A stretch of 64,000 nt of DNA from Fulvivirga sediminis. Lineage in GTDB: Bacteria > Bacteroidota > Bacteroidia > Cytophagales > Cyclobacteriaceae. Positions 16,400 through 24,385 of the stretch are shown here, piece after piece; position 1 is the stretch's first letter; each line of letters begins with the position of its first letter. The stretch covers positions 122,563-186,562 of the forward strand of contig NZ_JAESIY010000010.1 in NCBI RefSeq assembly GCF_016757215.1, given 5' to 3'. The notes beneath the pieces were generated by a model. It was given only the letters and a program-made list of their open reading frames with translations, did no database searches and was not told the origin of the DNA. The position numbers and the translations under genes were made by a program.

Positions 16400-17941
16400 A
16401 TGACAGAGAAGCAGGAAGAAAGTTCACCTCATTTATTAGTCACCCGTACACTGGATATGGGTGATTATGACCGTATTGTGGCGATAATGCATAAGTGTTA
16501 TCCTATGATGAAGGGAGATATCTGGCTGAAATCTCAGATCAAAAAGCTGATCAGGATTTTTCCGGAAGGGCAGTTATGTGTAGAAGATCGGGGCGAGGTA
16601 GTGGCTTTTGCGCTCTCTATCATAGTTGATTATAAGAAATATGGTGATAGTCATAGTTATGAACAGATTATTGATGATTCTAACTTTGGTACTCACACCG
16701 CTGATGGAGATGTGCTCTATGGTATAGATGTATGTGTAGACCCTGATTACAGAGGCATGAGGCTCGGACGTAGGCTTTATGACATGCGTAAAGAGCTATG
16801 CGAAAATCTAAATCTAAGGTCTATCGTAGCCGGGGGGCGCATACCTAACTATCATAAATACAAAGATCAGTATACCCCTAAAGAGTATATTCAGAAAGTA
16901 AGGCATAAGGAAATTTATGATCCTGTGCTTTACTTCCAAATGAGTAATGACTTTCACGTAAGGAAGATTCTTAAGAATTATATTCCTTATGATAAGGCAT
17001 CAGGGTCTTACGCTGTGCTTATTGAGTGGAACAATATTTACTATAATGAAGATGATACCCATTTCGGCAATCAAAAGAATTTTGCTCGTATAGGGGCAGT
17101 ACAATGGCAGCTGAGAGCGGCCCGATCTATAGATTCATTCTTTGAAAATGTGGAGTTTTTTGTGGATGCTGTGAGTGGTTATCAGGCAGATTTTCTGGTC
17201 TTTCCTGAGCTCTTTAATGCTCCGCTCATGGCAGAGTTTAATGAAGATACCGCAGCAAAGGCTATTCGTAAGCTTGCTCAGTACTCTAATGAGATAAGAG
17301 ATAAAATGGTAGAATATGCTGTTTCTTATAATATTAATATCATAGCAGGTAGTATGCCGGTGTATGAAGATGAGAATTTGTATAACGTTTCTTATCTATG
17401 CCGCAGAGATGGTAGTTATGAGGCGCAGTACAAGATCCATGTTACACCTGCCGAGCGTAATGACTGGGGTATGATAGGTGGAGATAAAGTACAAGTTTTT
17501 GAAACCGATACGGCCAAAATAGGTATTTTGATATGTTATGACTCGGAATTTCCGGAGCTAAGCAGAATTCTGGCAGATCAGGGAATGGAAATCCTTTTCG
17601 TGCCTTTTGCTACTGACATGCATAATGGCTATAACCGTGTTCGTGTTTGCTCTATGGCCCGAGCTATAGAAAATGAGTGCTATGTGGTGATCTCCGGTAG
17701 TGTGGGTAACCTGCCTAAGGTGGTGAATATGGATATTCAGTATGGTCAATCAGCAGTATTTTCTCCTTCTGACTTTGCTTTTCCCCATAATGCCATTGTT
17801 TCAGAGGGTACGCCTAATACAGAAAATACTATTATAGCCGATGTGGATCTTAATGACTTGAAGCACCTTCATATGCATGGTAGTGTTCGTAACCTGTTAG
17901 ATCGTAGAGAAGATCTGTATAAAGTGAAGTTTAAAAAATAG
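16400..17941 (+). CDS. GNAT acetyltransferase - carbon-nitrogen hydrolase fusion
   Basis: Two domains are clear. Residues ~10-210 form a GNAT domain with VDPDYRGMRLGRRLY, the acetyl-CoA pyrophosphate-binding motif. Residues ~225-510 form a nitrilase-superfamily domain with the Glu-Lys-Cys triad Glu270 (VFPELF), Lys345 (YKIHVTP) and Cys379 (ILICYDSEFPE). The fusion is a known architecture. In this operon a polyamine or amide substrate is plausible, for example hydrolysis of N-carbamoylputrescine or an acylated polyamine, with the GNAT part acetylating an amine; neither is proven by sequence. It is the last gene of the operon before argS, which has its own upstream region. Confidence 0.9.
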   Translation: MTEKQEESSPHLLVTRTLDMGDYDRIVAIMHKCYPMMKGDIWLKSQIKKLIRIFPEGQLCVEDRGEVVAFALSIIVDYKKYGDSHSYEQIIDDSNFGTHTADGDVLYGIDVCVDPDYRGMRLGRRLYDMRKELCENLNLRSIVAGGRIPNYHKYKDQYTPKEYIQKVRHKEIYDPVLYFQMSNDFHVRKILKNYIPYDKASGSYAVLIEWNNIYYNEDDTHFGNQKNFARIGAVQWQLRAARSIDSFFENVEFFVDAVSGYQADFLVFPELFNAPLMAEFNEDTAAKAIRKLAQYSNEIRDKMVEYAVSYNINIIAGSMPVYEDENLYNVSYLCRRDGSYEAQYKIHVTPAERNDWGMIGGDKVQVFETDTAKIGILICYDSEFPELSRILADQGMEILFVPFATDMHNGYNRVRVCSMARAIENECYVVISGSVGNLPKVVNMDIQYGQSAVFSPSDFAFPHNAIVSEGTPNTENTIIADVDLNDLKHLHMHGSVRNLLDRREDLYKVKFKK

Positions 17942-18047
17942 AACGAAGGATAATTTCTATTTTAATATAGCCAAAAAGTACGTTTTAGATAAGCGTAGCT
18001 TACCTTTGTATTTACAGAGGTGCGATTTTCTAAATTATTAATAGTGA

Positions 18048-18064
18048 AGGCCCGTGTAGGGCCT
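18048..18064 (+). terminator. Short GC hairpin after the arginine operon
   Basis: AGGCCC at 18048-18053 pairs with GGGCCT at 18059-18064 around a 5-base loop and is followed by GTCATTTTTC. It lies ~100 bases after the GNAT-nitrilase stop and could end that operon, or act as a leader structure of argS. Confidence 0.45.
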
Positions 18065-18085
18065 GTCATTTTTCAAGGATGATCG

Positions 18086-18093
18086 TATCTTTG
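18086..18093 (+). promoter_or_regulatory. Candidate -7 box for argS
   Basis: TATCTTTG is an exact match to the Bacteroidota TAnnTTTG box and lies 44 bases before the argS ATG. A second exact match, TACCTTTG, is at 18001-18008. No clear TTTG partner at the right spacing was found for either. Confidence 0.35.
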
Positions 18094-18137
18094 AACAATA
18101 TCCCATACAAGTAATAAAGCATAATTTATAATACTCA

Positions 18138-19931
18138 ATGAGTCTGGATTTACAATTAAAGCAAGAGATTTCTAAGGCCTTCAGCAGCCTTTTTGATGCT
18201 GAATTAAAAGTAGAAGACATTAGTTTACAGCCAACCAGGAAGGAATTTGAAGGTTCACATACTTTCGTATGTTTTCCTTATGCCAGGTTGTCTAAGGCTA
18301 AACCTGAAGAAACAGCCAGACTCATAGGTGAATACCTGAAAGAAAATGTAGAAGCAGTAGCCGATTTTAATGTGGTTAAAGGCTTTTTAAATATTGTATT
18401 TTCTGATGCTACATGGGTACAGGTGTTTACAGACATCTGGAAAGACGAAAACTTTGGTCAGTACTCTGATAATGGCAAGGAAGTGATGGTAGAGTATTCA
18501 TCACCTAATACCAATAAGCCGCTTCATCTGGGGCATTTAAGAAATAACTTTCTGGGCTGGTCGGTGGCCGAAATTTTAAAGGCTAATGGTTATGATGTGC
18601 ATAAAGTGCAGATTATAAATGACCGTGGTATCCATATCTGTAAATCAATGGTGGCCTGGTCTAAATTTGGTAATGGAGAAACTCCTGAGTCTACCGGAAA
18701 GAAGGGTGATAAGCTGGTAGGAGACTACTATGTGAAGTTTGATCAGGAATATAAAAAGCAGATTGCCGAGCTTGTAGAAGGCGGCATGGATAAAGAGACC
18801 GCCGAAAAAGAGGCGCCTATTTTTAAAGAAGCTCAGGCCTTATTAAAAAAATGGGAAGCTAAAGATCCTGAAACCTATGAGCTGTGGGAAACGATGAACG
18901 GCTGGGTATACGCCGGCTTTGATGTGACCTACAATGCCATGGGTGTAGATTTTGATAAACTCTATTATGAATCTAATACCTTCCTTTTAGGAAAGGATGA
19001 AGTGGTTAAAGGCTTGGAAAAAGGCATTTTCTTCGAAAAAGAAGATGGCTCTATTTGGGTAGATTTAACAGAGGAAGGCCTTGATCAGAAGCTTTTGTTG
19101 AGAGCTGATGGCACGTCTGTATATATGACGCAAGATATAGGTACTGCTATTTTACGTTACCGTGATTTCCCTAACATAAGCCAGCAAATTTATACCGTGG
19201 GTAATGAGCAGGAATACCATTTTAAGGTACTCTTCATTATCCTTGACAAGTTAGGGTATGAGTGGGCAAAAGAATGCTACCACCTTTCTTATGGTATGGT
19301 AGATTTACCTTCGGGTAAAATGAAGTCACGTGAAGGTACTGTGGTGGATGCAGATGAGCTGATGCAGGAAATGACTGACACCGCTTGCCAGCATACTGAA
19401 GAGTTAGGTAAAATAGAAGGTTTTAGTGAAGAACAGGCCAAAGAATTATATTATACTTTGGGTATTGGGGCATTAAAATACTTCCTTTTAAAGGTAGATC
19501 CTACTAAGAGAATGCTGTTTGATCCTAATGAATCGATTCAGTTTCAAGGTAATACAGGTCCTTTTATACAATATACGCATGCTCGTATTTCGGCTATTTT
19601 GAGAAAGGCCGAACAAATAGGAGTGGTGCCTACAGAGGAAGATTTGAAAAATCTTAACGAGCTACAGGCTAGTGAGAAAAACGTAATATTCCTTTTAAAT
19701 GATTATATGAAAAAACTGGCTGAAGCAGCGGAGAATTATTCGCCGGATGCTATTGCTCAGTTTGCTTACGACCTGGCGAAGGAGTATAACCGTTTCTACC
19801 AGGAGGTATCTATTTTTAATGAAGAAGATCAGGTGGCTCTGAAGTTTAGAATCGCCTTCTCTTCTGTGGTAGCTAAGACTATAGCTAAAGCTATGGGCTT
19901 ATTAGGCATACAAGTGCCCGAAAGAATGTAA
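18138..19931 (+). CDS. argS: Arginyl-tRNA synthetase
   Basis: Class I aminoacyl-tRNA synthetase that charges tRNA-Arg. It has the N-terminal Arg-specific additional domain, the HIGH motif as HLGH at 130-133 within SPNTNKPLHLGHLR, and a KMSKS-like KMKSREGT motif. The C-terminal DALR anticodon-binding domain begins around QGNTGPFIQYTHAR and ends at GIQVPERM. Length (597 aa) is normal. It follows the arginine/polyamine operon and is followed after 5 bases by menA, so the last two are probably co-transcribed. Confidence 0.97.
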   Translation: MSLDLQLKQEISKAFSSLFDAELKVEDISLQPTRKEFEGSHTFVCFPYARLSKAKPEETARLIGEYLKENVEAVADFNVVKGFLNIVFSDATWVQVFTDIWKDENFGQYSDNGKEVMVEYSSPNTNKPLHLGHLRNNFLGWSVAEILKANGYDVHKVQIINDRGIHICKSMVAWSKFGNGETPESTGKKGDKLVGDYYVKFDQEYKKQIAELVEGGMDKETAEKEAPIFKEAQALLKKWEAKDPETYELWETMNGWVYAGFDVTYNAMGVDFDKLYYESNTFLLGKDEVVKGLEKGIFFEKEDGSIWVDLTEEGLDQKLLLRADGTSVYMTQDIGTAILRYRDFPNISQQIYTVGNEQEYHFKVLFIILDKLGYEWAKECYHLSYGMVDLPSGKMKSREGTVVDADELMQEMTDTACQHTEELGKIEGFSEEQAKELYYTLGIGALKYFLLKVDPTKRMLFDPNESIQFQGNTGPFIQYTHARISAILRKAEQIGVVPTEEDLKNLNELQASEKNVIFLLNDYMKKLAEAAENYSPDAIAQFAYDLAKEYNRFYQEVSIFNEEDQVALKFRIAFSSVVAKTIAKAMGLLGIQVPERM

Positions 19932-19936
19932 CAGAT

Positions 19937-20836
19937 ATGGAAATAAAAGCATGGATAGTAGCCTTCAGGCTTAGAACACTCCCTTTGGCATTGGCCAGTA
20001 TTTGTATGGGTAGTTTTTTGGCAGCGGCTAATGGTTTTTTTAATGGTTGGGTTTGTGCTTTCTGTATTCTTACCACCATATTATTGCAGGTGCTTTCTAA
20101 CTTGGCTAATGACTATGGTGATACGGTAAACGGGGCTGACAGTGAGCACAGAGAAGGACCGCAACGCATGGTGCAATCTGGTAAAATAACCTTATCAGAC
20201 ATGCGAAAGGCCATAGCCTTGTTTATAACTCTTACGCTGGCTAGTGGTATTTACCTTTTGTATTTGTCTTTTGGGTTTGATTTACAGGCTTTTATTTTCT
20301 TTTTTGTACTGGGAATAATGTCTATCCTGGCAGCACTGGCCTACACCGCTGGCAGAAAACCCTATGGCTATATAGGCCTTGGAGATTTATCCGTAATGCT
20401 CTTTTTTGGGCTTACCGGAGTCTTAGGCTCTTATTACCTATTCGCTCAGCAGATAGACTGGTTGCTTTTATTGCCAGCTGTGAGCTGTGGTGTGTTTTCC
20501 GTGGCTGTGCTTAACGTAAATAATATAAGAGACATAGAGTCTGATAAAAAGGCAGGTAAGTATTCAATACCTGTGCGAATAGGCAGAAAAAAAGCGGTGA
20601 TTTATCACTGGACATTACTGTCTATGGGAATGTTGTCAGCATTAGCTTTCACGCTGCTTAGCTTTAATTCCTGGACTCAACTGCTTTTTGTTATTACCAT
20701 TCCGCTGTTTGTGAAAAATGCTTTGGCAGTAAAAAATAAAACCAAACCCGCAGATTTAGATCCTTATTTAAAGCAAATGGCACTTAGCACTTTAATGTTT
20801 GTGCTGTTATTTGGCTTAGGGTATATGTTAGCATAA
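19937..20836 (+). CDS. menA: 1,4-dihydroxy-2-naphthoate polyprenyltransferase MenA
   Basis: UbiA-superfamily prenyltransferase of menaquinone synthesis. The 299-aa product has eight to nine membrane helices, the first Asp-rich motif NLANDYGDTVNGAD, the second NVNNIRDIESDKKAGK, and the MenA N-terminus WIVAFRLRTLPLALA. It joins a polyprenyl chain to DHNA at the inner membrane. It starts 5 bases after argS and is followed by a strong terminator. Confidence 0.95.
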   Translation: MEIKAWIVAFRLRTLPLALASICMGSFLAAANGFFNGWVCAFCILTTILLQVLSNLANDYGDTVNGADSEHREGPQRMVQSGKITLSDMRKAIALFITLTLASGIYLLYLSFGFDLQAFIFFFVLGIMSILAALAYTAGRKPYGYIGLGDLSVMLFFGLTGVLGSYYLFAQQIDWLLLLPAVSCGVFSVAVLNVNNIRDIESDKKAGKYSIPVRIGRKKAVIYHWTLLSMGMLSALAFTLLSFNSWTQLLFVITIPLFVKNALAVKNKTKPADLDPYLKQMALSTLMFVLLFGLGYMLA

Positions 20837-20858
20837 AGAATCTTTATCGTTTATAACA

Positions 20859-20900
20859 AAAAAAAGCCTGTCTTTATTAATCTAAAGACAGGCTTTTTTT
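20859..20900. terminator. Bidirectional terminator after menA
   Basis: 18-bp perfect arms (core AGCCTGTCTTTA and TAAAGACAGGCT) around a 6-base loop, bounded by runs of A and T. It separates menA from the convergent DUF6263-type gene. Confidence 0.9.
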
Positions 20901-20919
20901 AATCAGGAAAACCGGTTTC

Positions 20920-21810
20920 TTAGTCAGTGATTTTAATGGTGCTCTTAGTGCTCATAGGTATTTGCATACCGCCGGCACTGGCTGTTCCACTAAGCTCTTG
21001 AGTAAGATTGGCTTCAGAAATCCAACCGCTTTTCTTATTTACTTTTATGTCAGAAAGCATAGTGCCACTCATGTCGTAGGTCATCTGCATACCATTCACA
21101 TTGGTAGGCTCACTTCCAGATTTTATCTTGGTGTTACCAGAGATAATATAGTCTTCACCCGTAGCTTTCTCATATTTATAAGTGCCATTTAAGCTGAGCT
21201 CCATCATAGTTTCTACCTCACTGGTAACGTTCCAAGTGTCACCTGGAGCTACTTTTTTAGTGGGGAAAATCGCAAACAAAGATTCCATGCTGTTAGTTAA
21301 TGATTCTTCTCCAAAGCTCTTTTTTAGCTGATCTTTGATTTGATCTTTCTGTTCTGCAGGTATTTGATCAAAACCATCAACGGCTGAAAAAACATTGTCC
21401 ATATTGCTGACTTCTTTTATATGACCAGTTTTATCCATTTTGATATTAAAGGCTTTACCTTTCATGCTGGCTAATACCTGAGACATCATATCTGCGTCCT
21501 CTCCATTTTCAGAACTATAGGTCATATCCATCTGAGGCATTTTCATTTCCATAGTCATGCTCTCGTATTTCACATCCATAGAGAAGACATTATTTTGAAT
21601 ATCAGTCACTAAAAAGGACATTTTGTTGTCAAGGTTAATATCCATGTCTACTTGCTGGCCACCCATATTTTGATTTATTTTCATGGCATAAACACTATGC
21701 TGTTTGTACTCCTTACCTTTTTTTAGATTCAGAGCTATGTTTGCCTTTTGTGCAAAAGAGGAAATGCTAATAAAGCAAAAGCTTAATAATAAAATTCGAT
21801 TGATTTTCAT
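20920..21810 (-). CDS. Secreted DUF6263-like protein
   Basis: The 296-aa product has a signal peptide (MKINRILLLSFCFISISSFA, cleavage before QK) and then a beta-rich, Met- and Thr-rich domain with the pattern LKKGKEYKQ, a KMDKTGHIKEVSNMD segment and a C-terminal VNKKSGWISEANLTQE part, which resembles the DUF6263 family common in Bacteroidota. The role of that family is unknown. It is alone between the menA terminator and a long upstream gap. Confidence 0.75.
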   Translation of the reverse strand: MKINRILLLSFCFISISSFAQKANIALNLKKGKEYKQHSVYAMKINQNMGGQQVDMDINLDNKMSFLVTDIQNNVFSMDVKYESMTMEMKMPQMDMTYSSENGEDADMMSQVLASMKGKAFNIKMDKTGHIKEVSNMDNVFSAVDGFDQIPAEQKDQIKDQLKKSFGEESLTNSMESLFAIFPTKKVAPGDTWNVTSEVETMMELSLNGTYKYEKATGEDYIISGNTKIKSGSEPTNVNGMQMTYDMSGTMLSDIKVNKKSGWISEANLTQELSGTASAGGMQIPMSTKSTIKITD

Positions 21811-22136
21811 ATACTGTTATTTTATAAAATAGCTCATAGAGTACCTTCTCTATAAGTTGGCTTTATATTATAATCCATAACTAGCCTTTTTTGTTAGGAT
21901 TTAGGTACAAATAAGGGCTTTTCATTTAGAACAAACGTGATAAGGAAGCCTTAAAATCCATAAAAGGTCATTATACAAGTTGAATATATCAGGCAGAAAA
22001 GTCTGGCACTTTTAATAGCCCTCTTTTACTTATGCATTTTCTTTTTGATGAGGAAATGGTAATGATATTGCCAAATGATGCTTGTTAAGGGTGAAATATT
22101 TAATAAAATATGTATGTTGGTGCATATTTTTTAGAA
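21811..22136. other. Gene-free stretch between divergent secreted-protein genes
   Basis: 326 bases of AT-rich sequence upstream of two divergent genes. I see no convincing promoter box, hairpin, RNA gene or repeat in it. An 18-codon frame at 22032-22088 was not accepted as a gene. Confidence 0.5.
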
Positions 22137-22814
22137 ATGAGATACCTACTGTTTTTTGTATTATTAGTGCCTCTCACCGTAATGGGGCAAAAAGATGATA
22201 AATACAAGTTTTTAAGAACTGATTATCTGGCTGTTGAACTGCTAAGTCCCATACATTTTCAGACTCCACGATTTAAGCTAGAGTACAATAGAAGTTTTTT
22301 ACCCCGCTGGGATGCATCCATTACTTTAGGTTATGGAAATGCTAATCTGGCTCCCAACTATGCTAAAGATGAAGACAACTATAGACTTTTTGAGATACGG
22401 CATGCCTGGAAGTTTCAGCTAGTAAGGAAAGGGTCATTTCGCTATTTTCTTTCTTTAGAAGGTTTTTACATTCTGCATAAGGACACTTACCATGAATCCT
22501 GGATATATTTTAATGATGAAATTGGGTATTTGGTTTATAAACAGGCCGATTTTCAAAGAGAAAAGCTGGGTGTGCTAGCTAAAAGTTCGTTTCACTTCAT
22601 GTTCGGCAATAGATTAGGCTTAATTCTGTATGGTGGATTAGGAGTGCGAGTGAGAAATAACAAGTTTTCAAACGTAGTACCCTTAAGATTATCCATAGAG
22701 GAATTTGAAGACGAGTTTGGGTTTAATATAAAGTATAACCAAGAGGAAGGTAAACAATTCAGTGGGGACTTTACCTTAGGAGTTAGAGTAAGTTATGCGC
22801 TGAAGTTTAGGTGA
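22137..22814 (+). CDS. Secreted, probably outer-membrane beta-barrel protein
   Basis: From ATG 22137 the product is 225 aa with a signal peptide (MRYLLFFVLLVPLTVMG, cleavage before QKDD). An upstream start at 22110 would place a poor sequence before the signal peptide. The mature part alternates hydrophobic and polar residues with aromatic ends (FKLEYNRSF, WDASITLGYGNA, LGVRVRNNKF) and finishes with DFTLGVRVSYALKF, a terminal aromatic residue typical of outer-membrane barrels. The family is not recognised; the prediction of a barrel is from pattern only. Confidence 0.7.
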   Translation: MRYLLFFVLLVPLTVMGQKDDKYKFLRTDYLAVELLSPIHFQTPRFKLEYNRSFLPRWDASITLGYGNANLAPNYAKDEDNYRLFEIRHAWKFQLVRKGSFRYFLSLEGFYILHKDTYHESWIYFNDEIGYLVYKQADFQREKLGVLAKSSFHFMFGNRLGLILYGGLGVRVRNNKFSNVVPLRLSIEEFEDEFGFNIKYNQEEGKQFSGDFTLGVRVSYALKFR

Positions 22815-22833
22815 GAACGCCCTTCAGAATTAT

Positions 22834-23034
22834 TCACTTTCTCACCACCACAGTCATTTCGACGAAAGGAGAAATCTATTCACCTCGAAGTGAAGACTAA
22901 TGAGGCATTAGTGCTTAAGCTATTGCAGTTATCCGTTCTGTAGGTCACAGCGAGTAATAATCTGTTATTGTATCGAACTACTCAAGGCTGTAGGCCTTAA
23001 ATACAAGGATCTCTCCTGTCGTCGAGATGACCAC
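22834..23034. repeat. REP-like repeat with inverted ends, copy A
   Basis: This ~200-bp element is repeated at 23371-23571 (offset 537) with roughly 92-95% identity by eye. Within it, 22853-22875 (GTCATTTCGACGAAAGGAGA...) is the inverted match (20 of 23) of 23009-23031 (...CCTGTCGTCGAGATGAC), so each copy is a MITE-like unit with inverted ends. Similar units with the TCATTTCGAC end are common in Bacteroidota genomes. Copies A and B flank the GIY-YIG gene. Confidence 0.85.
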
Positions 23035-23043
23035 ATTCTTTTA

Positions 23044-23340
23044 TTATGATGCCACTTCATGGTTTAGAAAGGTCCAATGTGGATTGAAGGATTCAATGAG
23101 ATTAGCTTTTTTTGCTCTACTCCATTTTTTGATTTCCTTTTCCCATTCTATAGCTGCTTGAATCGTTGTATGCCTTTCATAATAAATCAATTTGTAGCAA
23201 TAATACCTGCCAGCAAATGTTTTAGGTTGCCCTCTATTTTCAAAGTGTTGTAGTAATCTAGTGTAAAGGTCGTTTGTAACTCCAATATAAAGAGTCGTTT
23301 TTTTGGGGTTAGTTATGATATAAACAAAATAGTTGCCCAT
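23044..23340 (-). CDS. GIY-YIG nuclease family protein
   Basis: The 98-aa single-domain protein has the GIY-YIG core: YFVYI at 4-8, LYIGVT with YIG at 18-20, the catalytic Arg28 (NDLYTRLLQH) and the Glu in AIEWEKEIKKW. This is the UPF0213/YhbQ-like type, a free-standing nuclease domain with no DNA-recognition module. It lies exactly between two direct copies of the inverted-end repeat. That arrangement is seen repeatedly for small GIY-YIG genes in Bacteroidota and suggests that the gene and repeats moved or spread together. Its cellular function is unknown. Confidence 0.92.
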   Translation of the reverse strand: MGNYFVYIITNPKKTTLYIGVTNDLYTRLLQHFENRGQPKTFAGRYYCYKLIYYERHTTIQAAIEWEKEIKKWSRAKKANLIESFNPHWTFLNHEVAS

Positions 23341-23370
23341 GTATTAATATAATCAATTCTTCATAATTAG

Positions 23371-23571
23371 TCACTTTCTCACCCCCACAGTCATTTCGAC
23401 GAAAGGAGAAATCTATTCACCTCGAATTGAAGACTAATGAGGCATTAGTGCTTAAGCTATTGCAGTTATCCGCTCTGTAGGTCACAGCGAGTAATAATCA
23501 GTTATTGGATCGAACTACTCAAGGCTTTAGGCCTTAGATACAAAGATCTCTCCTGTTGTTGGGATGATCAC
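23371..23571. repeat. REP-like repeat with inverted ends, copy B
   Basis: Second copy of the unit at 22834-23034, same orientation. The left end at 23390-23412 is identical to that of copy A; the right end at 23546-23568 is more diverged (CCTGTTGTTGGGATGAT). The two copies differ at scattered single positions, so they are not a very recent duplication. Confidence 0.85.
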
Positions 23572-23586
23572 AGTTTGTAGCATTTA

Positions 23587-23634
23587 GTCATTTCAATCCC
23601 CAACATTTGGTTCAACCGTACAAATTGAAATGAC
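23587..23634. repeat. Short inverted repeat related to the REP ends
   Basis: GTCATTTCAAT at 23587-23597 is the exact inverted match of ATTGAAATGAC at 23624-23634. A further TCATTGGTACGAAAAGAGAAA stretch at ~23650 resembles the GTCATTTCGACGAAAGGAGAAA end. Together they look like decayed relatives of copies A and B. The rest of 23572-23725 holds nothing else I can name. Confidence 0.55.
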
Positions 23635-23725
23635 ATTATCTGTAAACATGTCATTGGTACGAAAAGAGAAAACCATTAATTTCGAAGCAATGAACGAGGC
23701 GAAGTAACGAAGATTATAATAAGAA

Positions 23726-24202
23726 ATGCCAAGAATTTATTTATGTACGCATATCAACGCTCCCGTGCAAAGATGTTTTGATCTCTCTCGTAGTATTGAT
23801 TTACATATGAAATCTACCAGCCATACCAAAGAGTTTGCTATAGATGGTGTTACTTCAGGATTAATAGGATTGCATGAAAGTGTGACTTGGAAGGCAAAGC
23901 ACTTTGGTGTTTGGCAAAAACTGACAAGTCGCATTACTGAATTTCAATACCCTGATTATTTTGTAGATGAAATGGAAAAAGGGATATTTAAATCATTCAG
24001 GCATGAACATCATTTCAGGAAAAATGAGGATGGGCTCACTGAAATGGTCGATAATTTTGTGTATTCTTCTCCTCTGGGAATCTTAGGCGTTGTTGCTGAT
24101 AATCTGTTTTTGAAGAAATATATGAGTGACTTGCTTTGCAGGAGAAACCATATGATTAAAGAAGTAGCTGAATCAAATCAATGGCTAGGCATATTGAAAT
24201 AA
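23726..24202 (+). CDS. SRPBCC-family ligand-binding protein
   Basis: The 158-aa protein fits the START/SRPBCC fold as seen in the cyclase/dehydrase-like group: an N-terminal strand with THINAPVQRCFDLSRSIDLH, a GLIGLHESVTWKAKHFG strand pair, FRHEHHFRKNEDGLTEMVDNFVYSSPLG, and a long C-terminal helix. These proteins have a deep hydrophobic pocket; the ligand cannot be guessed. It stands alone after the repeat cluster. Confidence 0.85.
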   Translation: MPRIYLCTHINAPVQRCFDLSRSIDLHMKSTSHTKEFAIDGVTSGLIGLHESVTWKAKHFGVWQKLTSRITEFQYPDYFVDEMEKGIFKSFRHEHHFRKNEDGLTEMVDNFVYSSPLGILGVVADNLFLKKYMSDLLCRRNHMIKEVAESNQWLGILK

Positions 24203-24385
24203 AGCTTTTATTTCTCAGGCGCATAAAGGAAGTTCTTTCCTGGTTTTGCAATGACTCAAACGTTACTAGGGCTTTTATTAAATGAAAAACCTGACAAAAT
24301 GCAGCTTTTTTTATGTTCAGGAGGCATATCTGCTTTGATAAATGTGCGTTAACTTTAGCATATAAACATTGAAATATTGATAATT

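Noticed and set aside
22032..22088. 18-codon frame MHFLFDEEMVMILPND...
   Set aside because: Too short, no repeat, no conserved motif, no neighbour suggesting a peptide system; likely chance.
22834..23571. Composite transposon with two flanking insertion sequences
   Set aside because: The repeats contain no transposase frame, and the only gene is GIY-YIG; direct target duplications are not visible. MITE or REP-like is safer.
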